Source: Serinus canaria
Taxonomy: Eukaryota > Chordata > Aves > Passeriformes > Fringillidae
NCBI RefSeq assembly: GCF_022539315.1
Contig: NC_066331.1
Span: 11,192,015-11,256,014, forward strand
Reading direction: 5' to 3'
DNA: 64,000 bases
Every line of letters begins with the position of its first letter. Within the stretch, counting starts at the first letter, position 1. Positions 45,767 to 58,565 of the stretch are shown one piece after another. Both the position numbers and the translations under genes were made by a program. The notes below the pieces were generated by a model, which saw only the letters and a list, made by a program, of their open reading frames with translations, was not told where the DNA came from and made no database searches.

Positions 45767-48700
45767 GTTTGGAGTAAATTTTCAGCACCTTTTGAATTGC
45801 AGATGTTTTTTCAGATGTGTCTGGACAGAGGGAGATCTTTCTAGTGTGCACAGTGAAAAAAAAAAAAAAGGAAACAAATATCAAAGCTTTGAAATCCCAG
45901 CTGGTGTTTCCTGCTTCTAAACTGCTCAGTTTTGGTAGAGGAATGGACTTTCTTTCATAAACTCCCAATTGTAGTCAACTGAATGGAATTCTGAGATTTT
46001 ATTTGGCTGGGTTTCCAAGCCAAGTCAACCCCTTTGTTCGGGAGAGCTGGAAAAGCACTTGGTGAAGCTCAGAATTGCCTTCTAGGTGTTGTCTCACTGC
46101 AGAGAACCCTTTTCTCTTCTGTGCAGGAGCAGACAGATGTATTTCTGAGTTAGCAAAAAATCATTTTAAATTTAGGCATAGCAAAGAAAAAGTCTGTAAA
46201 GCAATGATATCTCCTGAGCCAAGGAGAGTTTTGCTGCCAAGGGCTGCTGTTTGGAAAATCTTTTAACTTTTCAGGACAGGATCCACTGAGACATCTTTCA
46301 TTAGGAATGATGTTGTGCTATAGAAATAGTGTAAAGGAGTACAGGGTGTGGAGAAGTAATTACAGATGTCTTAAAATAAATCTCTGACTATTTCAGAGTT
46401 AGAGTCCACAGTGGTCGTCTAAGTTTATTCAGATTTATATTCTTGTGAAATTCCTCTGGCTCCAATTTTTTTTGCATATTTCTCTTAAAAAGGGAATATT
46501 TTGTACTTCCATTCCTCCCCCATCCATCGATCTAATCAAATCCAATCCAGACAAAACTAAAATAATGAAGACAGTCAGTCCTTCAGAGTCAAACACAATT
46601 AATTCATCCACAGTTAAAATTAAATTTCTTTTTTCATTTGGAATTTCCTGTTGAGTTGGGCGAGCTCTAAATTATTGCCATAACTTCAGTAGAAGCAGGT
46701 TATCATCTAATCTAATATACAGCACAAATAGCTGGGTGTAAATAGAAAACATGGTGCTACTTTTTCCAATTAATCAATGAAAATTCAAAAGGATGTAAAA
46801 TTTAATGCCAGCATGTACCTGTCTCCAGGCATTCACTACTAGAGTGAAACGTCCTAACAGGGAACTCTGAAAAGACAATTTGGATTCAATCTTTTCATCC
46901 TGCTGCTTGGTAGTATTACAGAGGATCTCTTGTACAAGGGAGAAATGTCTTTTATGTCTTTTCCTGTGCAGTTTTCCTTCCAAGGCCTCGTTTGGTGCCT
47001 GCAGGGCTGGGGGCTGTAAGAGAGGGAGGAACGTGCAGGTCCCAGGGCTTGTCTCACCTGGGAAGAAGAGTTTAATATTCTGTGCAGAAGCTCCGAAAAT
47101 AACTTTCAAGTTATTTCAGGTCATTTTGGAAAAGGTTTAAACTAAAAGTCTAAGTGAAAGGTTTAAGCTGAAGTGCAGAGCACACGTCCCAGCCCTGGGC
47201 TGTGGTATTGGCTCAGGTGAGCAGGTGTGACTCTACAGGTGTAAAGCAAACTCTGGGCTGGAAAGGCAGCCTGAGAACAGGGCAATCCTCATGAGAAATA
47301 AAAGGAAGGAAAAGTTATCTGACCTCTCCAGGGCCTGAACAGTAGGAATCCTCAGAATTACAGGTGGACAGCAATGTCTGCAGGATCCCTCCCTTGACTA
47401 GGAAAGGAGCTGGTGTGGGACCCAGGTGTCCCAGGACCATACCTGGGGTGGGATTAGGGCTGAGCTGGTGTTCACCTGCCAGCTGCAGTCACACCCATCT
47501 CCCAGCCCAGCCAGGAGTGGAATTAAGATGCACCAAAGCACTGGGGAGGGGGGCACGGGTGGGAGTTTGTTGCTCGTTTTCCAGCCATTGGAGGGAGGAA
47601 GAGTTGCTTTAATTGAGCCTGTGTGTGCAGAACACTGTGGGATGCTATTTATGTGTGTGCTATAGGGTTTCCCCAAGTGTCTGCTCTCTCCAGGCTTTGA
47701 CAAGTCACCGTCCCCTGTGTGCTTTTCCCACTCCTGTGGTTATCCCAGTGTTCAGGCAGTGCTGCCGTGGGAGGGGAGCAGGAAAGTCCCCTGCACTGAG
47801 GCTCAGGTGAAAAAACACACTGGGCTTGATTGATTGGGTTTATATAAATACACTGAGTTTACCAGAGTTGTCCCTGATTTTTCTGGTTGGAGTGGGCTTT
47901 GCAGGCCTTCTGCATATTTCATAGATCCCTGTGGAAGGGGAAGGACAGCAGACAGGAGAAATCCCCAGTTTCGGTCTCTGAGGAAAAGCTTGTGCCCTCT
48001 CCCTGCACTGAGAGCCCTGTGAACTCCAAAGTGTTCATGACCCCCCAGCTGCACCGGGCTCTGCCTTGCCCAGTGGAAAGAGCTCAGTTCCTTGTGTGTT
48101 TTTGTGACTTTGGCTCTGTGTTCTGAGCAGGGAAGCGCAGCTGTGCAGCCTCCCCATCTCAGTGTAATTGCAGCACACACTCGCAGAGTGCCAGTCAAGC
48201 TGGTGCGTAATGAATTCACTTGACATGCAGAGGTCCTTATGTCACAAAAGGTTTTCTCATGATATCTGAGCTTTTACGTGTTTATCAAGAGTCTCCAAAC
48301 CCTCACCCTCTCCCCACTCACGCGGGAGAAGTGCTGCAGGAAGCTGCCTTTTAGCTCAATACTGATCAGAAAAGGCCCACCTGGCTCTAAGTTCTCAGTT
48401 TTATTTGCAGCTTGCACGAGAAGATCTGGCTGCAAATACCTGCTGTGAGGAACCAGCACTGAGGAATGACATGGACAAGGCTGATTCTTTATAAATGGTA
48501 GTGTTAATATTCTCCCTGTGGTGTGGTGGGACTCCTGGGGGGCTTATCTCCCCTTCCCAGTAGGATAAGCAGTGTTAAAAGGTGGGTGTGCCTTTGTCCT
48601 CACTGAAAGGAACAATTACATCTGGTCTTGATAAATCCCATAGAGCATTTAGGGAGTGCAGTGCAGTCATTCCTGGATGCTGGTTTGTGTGGTTCAGCAC

Positions 48701-49203
48701 AGGGCAAGGCTTGCAGAGACTCCTCAGAGCCCAGGGAAGTGCCTTGAGTTGGGTGGGAACAGGGATTTGATATCCTGGCAGAGTTATGGAAAACCCCACA
48801 GGAGAGCCACAGAAAGGGAGTGATCGGGCAATTCCCCAGCAACTGGGCCTGTTCCCTGGGGATGTTGGTGGCTGTACCCTCTGGAGCCTGCCCCAGTGCT
48901 CGGGGGAGCTCCCCTGAGCTTTCCCTGCTCCCCAGGAGCCTGTGGTGTGTGGGGCTCCGCTGAGAAGGCAGCCACAGACTCAGCATCTGGACAAGGGTCT
49001 GTGCCCTGCAGAGCCAAGCCCAAAGCTTCCCCCTGCAGAAGGGCTCAGAGAGGGGGTCCCAGCCTGGCTTTGGCACCCCTGGCAGCAGGTCCCAGTGCCC
49101 AGGGTGGCAGGAGAGCCCCGGGCCCTCCAGAGGAGCCCAGAACCAAGGCCCTGCAGCACCTCAGCAATGACTCCTGCCCTTCCTGGGGGCTCTCTGGGGG
49201 TGA
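45767..49203. other. single-copy non-coding stretch
   Basis: No gene is supportable. It includes a 14-base poly(A) run (45856-45869) and an AT-rich, conserved-looking region (46370-46800). GC-richer sequence towards 48.8-49.2 kb supports several overlapping frames up to 158 codons on both strands, none recognisable. Confidence 0.55.
46370..46800. promoter_or_regulatory. candidate conserved non-coding element
   Basis: 430 bp of AT-rich, non-repetitive DNA with many TAAT/ATTA words ('cacaattaattcatccac', 'aaattattgccataac', 'tctaatctaatatacagc', 'ttccaattaatcaatg'). There is no coding frame beyond 69 codons. Judged only on composition. Confidence 0.22.
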
Positions 49204-49410
49204 CGGGACACTGCTGCTGCTCCCTGGGTCACTGCTCCTGCTCCATGGAACACTGCTGATGTTCCACGGGACACTGATGCTCAATGTGACACTGCTGCTG
49301 CTCCCTGGGACATTGGGACACTGCAGCTGCTCTCTGGGACACTGCTGATGCTCCCTGGGACATTGGGGCACTGCAGCTGCTCTCTGGGACACTGCTGCTG
49401 CTCAGCAGCA
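49204..49410. repeat. imperfect 21-bp array with 50-bp higher-order unit
   Basis: About nine units resemble 'ggacactgctgctgctccct' plus one base. An 8-bp insert 'ggacattg' occurs twice and creates two near-identical 50-bp blocks (8+21+21). One unit is 18 bp long. On plus it reads as L/H/G-rich peptide, and on minus as SSSVP- and CPREQ-type repeats. Neither has support as a gene. It is flanked on both sides by ordinary GC-rich sequence. Confidence 0.85.
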
Positions 49411-51518
49411 CTGGGGACTCGGCAGCTCCTCTCTCCAGCAAGGCCAGGGTGGGAGCAATGTCTCACATGAATGAGATAAGAAAGACAAAGCAAATGGGGA
49501 AGAAAGGAAGCTTGTAGCTTTTCAAGTTCAATGAGGCTTACCAGGCTTTCAGGGGCCTCTCCAAATCAGAGGCCAAGTTAAAAGAACATGCAGGATTCAA
49601 AGCCTGTCCTTTTCCAGGCCCTCTGCCGGCTTTGAAAACCCTCCCAACTCATGTTTACTCTTGTTTCTCTCCCTCCTCCCCCTCTGCCCTGCCTTCCCCA
49701 CACAGACACGCACTCAGCCCCTCTGCCCATGCACCACTGTCCCCCCAAAAGCAGCTCCTGATGGGGCGGTGCCCAGCCCAGGAGCAGGTGGGTGCTGTTT
49801 CCATGCCCCAGACCCTGGGTGTGGGATGTGTGCAAGGGGCAGCCAGTGGTGGGCAACCCCAGCAAGGGACACAATGGAGCCCCTAACCCCTGCTGCTCAG
49901 AGCTGTCTCTCACCCCAGAGAACCCAGCACCAGAAAACACAGTTCCTTCACATTGCAAATGTGAAAGGATTTCTTTTGCTGGCAGACAGATACTTTGGAA
50001 AGTGGCTGTGATGAGGAGCACACAGGCTGGGTGCTTTCACCCCAGGAATTACAGTATGGACCACCATTTCCTGGAAGAAATCAAGGGCTGCAGGTGGGGG
50101 GACCTGGAAGGACAGGAAGGGATGACACATCCATTTCTGCTGCTGGCAGTGTGGCTTTGCTTGCAGAAGGAGGTCAATGCACCTAAGTAAGGGCTCTGCC
50201 TCTAAGGGTGCTCCTGAGGCTGTGGATGGATCCTGCTGGAAAATGATCCTGCTTTCCTGGTTCCCACATTTTCCACAGGCTTTTTCAGCAGCCTTACCAG
50301 AAAGGGCAGTGAATGAACAGCCTGCCTGAGCTGGATTCTTTCTTTGACCCAGGAAGGAGCTCTGTGGATGAGGTTACAGCCAAGAGATGCTCCTGGAGTG
50401 CTGCTTTGGCTCTGTGGATAATAGGACTCGTTACCTTTCCAGGATTGTTGGTCTTTGCACTTAATATGCCATTTTTTCCTAGGGCTGTAATGATGAGGAG
50501 AGACAGAGGTGCTGAGGAACAGGCAGGTCATTTCTTGCAAGTGCCAGATGATCTACAACACACCACTATCAGGGCAATGCATTTCTTTCATACACTGAGT
50601 AAGGTTTCTTATGTAGCCTGTGGGTTTGATCTCCACCAATCCAGCTCTTTTTATCAGTTTGTCAGTTCCAGTGAAGCAGGAGTATTTCTGCTTGCTTGTC
50701 TGTAATAAATTCCCATTGGTCTTGTGCTGTCTGTAAGGCTGGAACAGAAAGATGCTCCTCCCATGACATTGAAAGCAGCTGAAAGGAGGGTCAGGGCAGA
50801 TTGTCAGGCAGTCACAGAGCCCCAAGGTAACCTGTTCTGGGGGATTTGCTCTGGGCTCTTGCTGGTGCCTGTCTCCCTCTTCCTCTCCCAGCAGCAGCAC
50901 TTTCTGCCAGATGGTTGTTATTTTTTACAGGGCTACAGACAATTACAGCTGTCAGGGGCACGCCAGAGTAGTTAGCATTTATGGTGTTAGGGAGATTACC
51001 CTCTAAATGTTAATAGCAGGCACAGCCCTGGTAACTCTCACCCCAGGCTGGAGCAGTGCTTAGAGAGCCCCAGACACACAGCCTGAGCCCTCTCAGGCTT
51101 GGGAGCCCTGACACTCACCTGCTGCTCACACCCCTGCTCACCCCGTGCCAGCACAGTGGGGTCTCCCACCAGCAAAGCTGGGCATCCAGCAGGCCCAGAG
51201 AGGTTTGATTTCAGCTGGTTCTCTGGGTGGGGCACATCTGCAGCTCCCAGGAGCTGCTCTTTGCTTCCTTGGCACTCCTGCTGTCATTAGAACTCAGATC
51301 AGCGTCAGCACACACCGAGCTTCAGCCTCTGCAGCTGCTTTGCCTGTGTTCTCAAAGGCCACAAGGTTTGATCAGCTGTCAGAAGCTTGGGAAGGGCTGC
51401 TCCATGTGGGTGGACACGAACATGGAATGGTGTATGAGTGTCTTATGCCCCCAGGGCTGCTGGTGAGTCACAGAATCCTCTCAAGCCAGGATCTGCTCAG
51501 CTCAGATCAAACCAGAGA
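49411..51518. other. single-copy non-coding stretch
   Basis: No gene, repeat or RNA is recognised. Overlapping frames of 115-147 codons on both strands show no domain. The sequence is mixed, with moderate GC. Confidence 0.55.
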
Positions 51519-51589
51519 CAGCTCTTCCTGTTTGTTTGATGGCACCTGGTGCAACAGGGCCATCAAACAAACAGGAAACAGCAGAGCTG
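51519..51589. other. long hairpin with perfect 19-bp arms
   Basis: The 5' arm 'ttcctgtttgtttgatggc' (51525-51543) and the 3' arm 'gccatcaaacaaacaggaa' (51559-51577) are perfect reverse complements. Within the 15-base loop, cctg (51545-51548) can pair with cagg (51555-51558), leaving 6 loop bases and a bulged A. Outside, cagctc (51519-51524) pairs with gagctg (51584-51589) across a 6-base one-sided bulge. The roughly 71-nt stem-loop has the size of a short microRNA precursor. It matches no microRNA I recognise. A recent inverted duplication or relic of a small foldback element is the alternative. As a palindrome-like structure it has no certain strand. Confidence 0.9.
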
Positions 51590-54500
51590 CAAGGAGGAAA
51601 ATCCAAAATAGCTGCTGCTTAAAATGACACAGAGACATAAATTCAGACCAGAACCCTCAATCTGCCCTAGATCCATTGGAAAGCATTCCTAACTTTGCAA
51701 ACCAGATCAATTTTCTGATGTAACAGTGGTGTCTACACAAGAGCCCTCAACAGCTGGTACCTCCTGGGCCAGCTCTCCCTGCTGCCAGGCTGAAAAGGGA
51801 AATTCTCATCCTGGCTGTAAGAGGGTGATCCCTTCTCCTGGCTGGCTGCTGCGTGCTCTCACCACTCAGCACCAGCACCTCGCTTCGTGCACTTTACCTG
51901 GACTGTGCTTAGCATTTGGGCAGATGGAAGGAAGCCCATTTCTTGTCTTGTTGGGTTTTGGATCATGAAAAAGTGAAGTCTAAGGCTGAATAATGAATTC
52001 TCATGACCCCCTGCTGGGAGTGCAGCTTTAGAGACACCCATGTTTGGCCTGAAGGAGATGGCCTTTTCCCATGGTCCCAGGAAAGCTGAAAAAAATTCGC
52101 AGAGCAAAATCCCTGGGCTTTTCCTGCTGGTCTGCAGCCAGGCTGGTCAGAGGGTGTTCCAGCTTTAGGCTTTTCCTTCCGCCTGAAGGCTCCTGAGCAG
52201 AGCCAGGCGGGATCTGTGGCTGTTAACCCCAGGGAACAGCAGAGGCAGCCTAGCCCTTCCTGTTTATTCTCCCAAGGGCATCTGTCCTCCCACGGCTAAA
52301 GGGCAAGGTGAAACAGCAGTGAGGAGCAGGGTGTCCCACACACTGTCCTTGGTGGAAAGAAAGAAAAAGTGAGGGAAGGGAGAGCAGTTAAAATGTTTTG
52401 TCCTTCAGGTCTCCTATTTCTGCCCTTGATGCATTAAACAAAGGCAGAGGTGAGGGGGTTAGCAAACCTTGGGAGGGGGCCCCAAAACCCAATTAGTTTG
52501 ACACTAATTTGATTAAAGAGTAAGGAGATTCATTGCTGGTGCTTACATGTGGCTGCCTCCCTAAACAGGAGAAATCCCACAGCAGAGTCACTCTGCTCCC
52601 AGCTACACCAGCACCACAGGCTGACCCAGCTGAGGCCAGGCTGGTGGGCTGCACAGGACATTCTGTGCCAAAAAGAGAGTTTGGCCAGCCAGGGTCCTGT
52701 TTCTCCAGCACTGTCTGCTCCAGGATATCTGCCCCCATTCATCCAGGAACCTGAAAGGATGGGTTCTATCAACTGATGGAATCAAGGCCAGCTCGGAGCA
52801 AACAGGGGCAAAAATGCTTCAAATAAAGCAGAGAGGTGGCTGCTTACAGGCAGTGTTTGCATTTTAAATGGCCAAGGCACTTCCCATGTTCCCAGGATGA
52901 GAGTGGAGCAGGCTCTGACCAGGCTGTGGGGCTGGCAGGCCAAGCTGCTGCACTGACAGTCCAGCCACGCTGGCTCACCAAAAGCCAGATGTGTGCCCAG
53001 CTCTCCAGAGGGTCTGCAGCCAGTGGGGTGAGTTAATACCATCACACACAGGTGCATCAGCATCTCAGGTGCTGCACTGTCAGCGTGGCTGCAGCACCTT
53101 GACTCTATGGAGGACCTGTTTAGGTCCTGCCAGCTGAGCACCCTCCCAGAGGAGCAGGCAGGACTCCAAGGACTGGCATTCTTGACATGGAAACGGAATT
53201 AGTCCAAGCCACAGCTTTGCTGCAATGCATTAACTCCAACCAAGAAAAAAGAGGCTCCAAATCCAGGAGCAGTAAAAGGAAAGCAAAAATATTTGCAGAG
53301 AGTGAATCTGCCTGCTCATCAGTTTCACTGTAGATATTGCAGAATCACCCTGCTCCAGAGGAACTTTCCCCACGTGACAACATTCCAGCAATGCCTTCTC
53401 AGGAGCACCATGAACTTTGCCAGTTTTCCAGGAATAAACACAGAGGTACATGAAAGTACCTGGTAGCAAACGTGCCATCTGCAGAGCACAACAGGATTTG
53501 TTTCAGAAGTAGAGCAAATAATTTCACAATAAACTGAAAGGCCTTGGAGTTGTCCCCTGCTTTCCTGAAATCTGAAGATCACTAAATTCACTGAAAATGA
53601 GAGAAGTGGCAACATTGCTGCTGGTTTGGCAGGTTCTGGATGGTTTGATATTTCAGTTGATATGCCCATTGTAATGGAGACTTGGGGACAGGCAGAAGCA
53701 AAATTCAGTTCTTATTTCTCCAGCCAGGACATTTGGTTTGTCATCTTGGGATCTTCATGATTTAAACTGGGATTCTAGTGATAAAAGTCTTTGTCCAGAA
53801 AAATTAAGAAAAGCTTCTTATCCCAATTATTTTTGGCACTGAATAGGAACAATCCCTGTAGCTGTTAGACACCACGTGCATCTTTTCTAGAAGGAATGTT
53901 ACTGTTCTTTCAATTTGAGGAATTGGTTGAAGGTATCTCACATATTTTACACCACATCAGAATCTGGAAAGTCCAAATTGTGATAGTAAATATTACACCT
54001 CTCCTCCACTGCCTGTAAGATTGATACTTTATTATTTTCTTCTGATTTCATTATTTTTTAGCTTCAAAATAGAGAAAGGTTGAATATAAAACAAGTAGGG
54101 AGGCATTTCCAAAAACTGTTTGTCCTTCCTCCACCTTCTCTGTTTTGCAAGACCAATACCTTCCCTGCCATTAAGATGACAGAGGCAGCAACTTCTCCTT
54201 TGAATATTAAATTCTCACTTTGCAGAAGGTGTCCATAGAGATGCACTGTAACCACCATCTTCAAAGTCCTGAATCAAGAAGAAAAAAGGCCCTTTGAAGA
54301 GTAGAAGCACCTTCCTGGCTTTGGTGAGGATGCAAGGCTGTGCAGATAAGACAACACTTGGAATGCTGGCTGCAAAAGGGAAGCCCTGCCAGACCTGTGC
54401 TCAGACAGCTTTTACTCGAGAGACCTTGGTGTCCATCTTTAACTCCTCTCAGGCTGAAAAGACTGCAAAACCTCAGCTGGAAAAGCAAAATCCCAGCCAA

Positions 54501-55055
54501 AAAACCAAACTCTCAGCTAGGAAAGCAAACTGTCTGTCCCTGTCTGCAGCTCCTGCTCACTGAGGACATTCCAGGACAAAGCTCAGCCAGGAACTCCACT
54601 CTGCTCCTTTATTGAACCTTCTGCAGTGCAAAGCAGCCAGCCCAGAGAGCTGCAGCTCCCAAGGCAGATGCCACCTCTCTTTTTGTGCTTATTCACACAA
54701 TTTGATTCCCTAGATACAACTCACAGGAAAAGGACCTTTTGCTTTTCATGGGAGGCAGTGACACCTTATCTACAATAGTGCAAGCAGCTGTTGGTTCATT
54801 TCCTGCAATCATTTACTCTATCAGTGAAATCCAGTCACCTGCACAGTTTGAGGCAGGTTTTACGCTGTGTTTTGATGGCATTTTTCCTGGTTTTCAAAGC
54901 TTGACCTGGAAATAAAACCTCTGCATCCCATGGGTAAGAACCAGGAAAGGTTTGTGTGCTGTTTGCTGACTGAGTCGTGCTGAGTTCCCATCCATTCCAG
55001 CTGCTGCTCCATTCCCTTTCAAAAAGAGTCAGTACATCCAGTCTGCCCAGTTATG
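51590..55055. other. single-copy non-coding stretch
   Basis: No gene is supportable. AT-rich sequence lies at 53740-54070. The rest is mixed, with frames up to 119 codons on either strand and no recognisable product. Confidence 0.55.
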
Positions 55056-55380
55056 GAATCACAGAATGGTTTGGGCTGGAAAGGAAACTAAACACCATCT
55101 ATTTCTGGCACTTTCCCTTGCCCCAGGCTGCACTAGCCCCAGTGTCCAGCCTGGCCTTGGGCACTGCCAGGGACCCAGGGGCAGCCATAGCTGCTCTGCG
55201 CACCTGTGCCAGGGCCTTCCCACCCTCCCAGGGAAGAATTTCTCCCTAACATCTGTTTCTGTCAGTGTGAAGCCATTCCCCCCATTTTGTCAAAAGTTCC
55301 TCTCTGGCTTCCTTTTAGGTCCCTTCAGATACTGGGAGGCTTCTCTGAATTCTCCACACAACCTCTCATCTCCAGGTTAT
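55056..55380 (-). mobile_element. CR1 LINE 3' end
   Basis: The plus strand begins 'atcacagaatggtttgggct', the reverse-complemented CR1 terminus. It continues through 'ccagtgtccagcctggcctt', 'ggcactgccagggaccc', 'ctcccagggaagaatttctc', 'ccctaacatctgtttctgtc' and 'gcttccttttaggtcccttc' to about 'ctcatctccaggttat'. It is the same subfamily as the pair at 11.5 and 13.3 kb and among the best preserved. Frames over it are shadows. Confidence 0.94.
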
Positions 55381-58300
55381 TTTCCATGTTATTTATGGTG
55401 TCTCCAATCTGGGGTACTTCATTTCAAAACTAAGGTATGGAGCAAGAATTACAGCTCAAGGTAACAAGTAAATGCAATTAGGAGCCCAGAAATCCTCAGC
55501 TGCAAGAAGGGTCAGCAGTTATGGATCCTGGACGAGAAAGAGCAGCATTAAAATAAACTCTACTGGAAAAGATGTAGCAAGTCCTCAAACCCTCTGTCCA
55601 TGGAAGGGAAAAGCCCTGTCCTTGAATTTCAGCCAGGATCATGGTTAGAGTGCCAGGATAAGCAGGAAGGGAGCAGAGCATGGACCAGACAAGGAGGGCA
55701 GAGCGTTGATCCTGGGTGGTCTCTCACATCAGAGAACCCCTGCCTCCCTTCTGAGGCTGGCCCCTGCTGTGTCCCAGCCTGGCTTTCCTGCACAGAGAGC
55801 TTCAAGTGCCCCGGTCCAAAGTGATCAGTGTCACAGCATGGGAGGGAGCTGCTCATGGCTCTAAAGAGCATTTCCACTGAAGGGCACCTAATGCATTAGC
55901 AGAAGGAGAGGTGCCACCATTCACTCCACTTGTCACTTTCCATCTGGTCAGCGGGGCCAGGAGTGAAATCCAGCAGACCAGGAGAACAGGATTAATTTGT
56001 TAATGAATGACAAGCATGGCCCTGCTGCAGAGGGGTGCTGGAGGGAGCAGCCTGCAGAAGTGGTCGTTAAGGAAAGAGCTGTTCCATTGATGCATGAGAG
56101 AAATGCAGAGATAGATGGATGCTGTTCAGTCTCAAGTGGTGAGGTGTAACTCACAGACATAAGGTGCCTCCTAAAAAATCACCGTGATGTATTTGGGCTT
56201 GGATTTTCAAAGTCACCTAAAGGTAATTTCTTCAGGGTTTTTTATATAATGTATGGGTTTGCTTGAAAAAAAAAAAAAAAAAGAAACCCATCCATTTTAG
56301 ACAAGCTAACAGTCAACTGTACCTTAAAAGCATTGAGGGCTGCACATCCATTTCATCCATTTTGAAGAGGAGAGTAATTTTTCAGAGAGCTGAATGAATG
56401 AAGCACCCGGCTTCTGTCACACTTCAGGGGAATGTCAGCACCTAATTCCCTTCAGTTAAGATGCAAAACCAATGAATTTGGTGTCAAACCATTCCTCTGC
56501 ACAGAATGGCGTGTAAAAAGTTTTCCACAGGATGTTTAGAGAATAGCCCAGGACTATAATATGAACTACATGGCAATTTAGCAGTAACTGCTGTATAAGG
56601 CAGCCCTCATCGACAGCAGGACTGGCACAGTGTCCAATTAGCCAGGGCAATCCACAGCTCCTGCAGTTAACAGCTACCCTGTCACACACAGTCAGTCTGT
56701 GCCTTGGGAGAGTTATTGAAATGGAAGAAATTAGCATTACAGTAATTGATTGGTATTTCCTTAAGATGCAATGTTGCCATAAATCTTTAGATAAGAGGAG
56801 TGTTCCCGAGGCATTAAAGGACTTTGGGAATATCTGTAGTGTGGGTGACTGTCAAGGAATAACAAATGGTTCTAGGTGACTTGTTATGGCTCGGATGCTG
56901 CATGATATTAACTTCAAGGGCTGCCTCAGAACTCGGAAACTTTATGGACTCCTGTGTTTTATGGTCTTGTAACCTCAAGTCCTTCCTCCTGTTCCATCCT
57001 GTGACTGCCAGGTAGCTGCTGGCACCTGGCCCCTCTCTGCACCTTCCCCTCATGCTTCCCTCATGAATGCTGGTTTTACTGGGTTGGAATCAAACCACTG
57101 CAGACCATATTTCCTCAGCCATAAAAAGTTATCTGGGGTTTTACTGTTCCTAAGTAATGTATTCACATTAGCTAATTAATTAATCTTGTTCAGTAACATA
57201 TTAATTTCCTTTAATTTCCTATCCCTACTTGAAAGGTAGCATTTTCCTGAAGCCAGTGGGGTGGTGTGGGAAGGGATTTGTAGATTTGGGGTTTCAAAGT
57301 TTTATAGCTTGGAGGCTCCACTCTGTGTTATGCAGCAAAACACACACACACAGAGTCCTGCCTTCACAAGCATCGTTTCTGTCAACAAAAACAAGCATTG
57401 TGGCCCAAAAAGGGCCTTTTAATGTGAGCAAGTGGCCCAGGAGCTTCCCTGCTAGTTCCAAAGATGCTTCAAGCCATCTGCACAGGAGGATTGGGGTGCC
57501 TCAGAGGAATTTCCTTGCTGAAACCCCTCCCAGCTCTTTGGTGTCCAGCAGCACCCCAGTGAAACACAATCTTCCCCACTCCCTGTCTCCTCACGGGGGT
57601 GATGCCGGGTGTGCCCCAGTCCGTCCTCAGCTGCTGGGGCTGTGACAGCTCCTTGTGGGCAAGGCAGGGCCTGGGACAGGTCATTCCCCTCAGCACCACC
57701 CTCCTCCCAGCTGTTCTCCCAGGAGGGCAGGAGCTGCAGGCAAGGCTCAGCCAGAAACATCTGGACTTTTCTGTGATTTTTGCGGGAAATGTTCTGCCCT
57801 GACGCTGCTCTGGCTCTTCCTCCCCTGCAAGCCCATGCTACTTTCCAATACTTAATTATGTCCCTTCATCCTTCTCTTTTGTCCAGTGCTGAAAGGGGTG
57901 ACAGGGTTGATATTCCTTCACTCAGCTTCTCAAAAACCTGATTTTTTTTCTCATTTTCTTCTTTTAAAGATTTCTCAGCAGTTCTCATCAGCTGTTTATA
58001 TTCAAAGGTTGTCAAACTTAAATAAGTTAGCAAGAGCATTCCCCACTCTGAGGAGACTGGAAGAGGGCAACGTTCCTGCTCATCTTCAGTCTTTAATTTT
58101 CCTCTGCCTTTTAATTGTCCTCTTTTTAAAAATGCTGATTAAAGGAAAAAAGATGAAGAAAATAAAGAAACAAGCAGGAAGTATAGGTATTTTTCTAAAT
58201 AAGTGGCACAAATTCACAAATCAAACCCAAACACTGGGGCTTTTTTGTGGGGAGCTGTCTGGCTTGTCAGTTAGGGAAATTAGCCCATCTATCACAGGCC

Positions 58301-58565
58301 TCTAATTTCCCATCACTTCCTCTGAAACGTGTGGGCTTTTAGAGAAATTTCTTAATTTTTCCCTCATTATTGTTTCTTTTTGATTTCTTCCAGTTCTTTA
58401 GTAGAAAAATCCCAGAGGATTTAAGTGTCTAAACCAGAAACTTTGGAGCTCTTGTGTTTCTTGCATGAACTCCCGGGGAGTGCCAGGAGCAGACCCTGAG
58501 GGATGAGCCCCTGTGTGGGAGGGAGGATCAGGGGCCATGCCCAGCCTGGCACTGGTGCCCTCTCA
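55381..58565. other. single-copy non-coding stretch
   Basis: No gene is supportable. Contents: a 17-base A run (56266-56282) and an AT-rich, conserved-looking region (56180-56800). At 57160-57220 tandem TAAT words occur ('agctaattaattaatc'), and a short CA run lies near 57340-57352. Frames up to 139 codons are unrecognised. Confidence 0.55.
56180..56800. promoter_or_regulatory. candidate conserved non-coding region
   Basis: 600 bp of AT-rich unique DNA, interrupted by the A run at 56266, with words such as 'ggcaatttagcagtaactg', 'gtccaattagccagggc' and 'cagtaattgattggtatt'. The texture fits deeply conserved intronic or intergenic sequence. No comparison was possible. Confidence 0.22.

Noticed and set aside
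45856..45869. Poly(A) run as tail of a retrocopy
   Set aside because: Only 14 bases long. No transcript-like body or target-site duplication could be seen on the upstream side.
51145..51627. 160-codon frame covering the hairpin
   Set aside because: The peptide is unrecognised and the perfect inverted repeat inside it argues for structure or a duplication event rather than coding.
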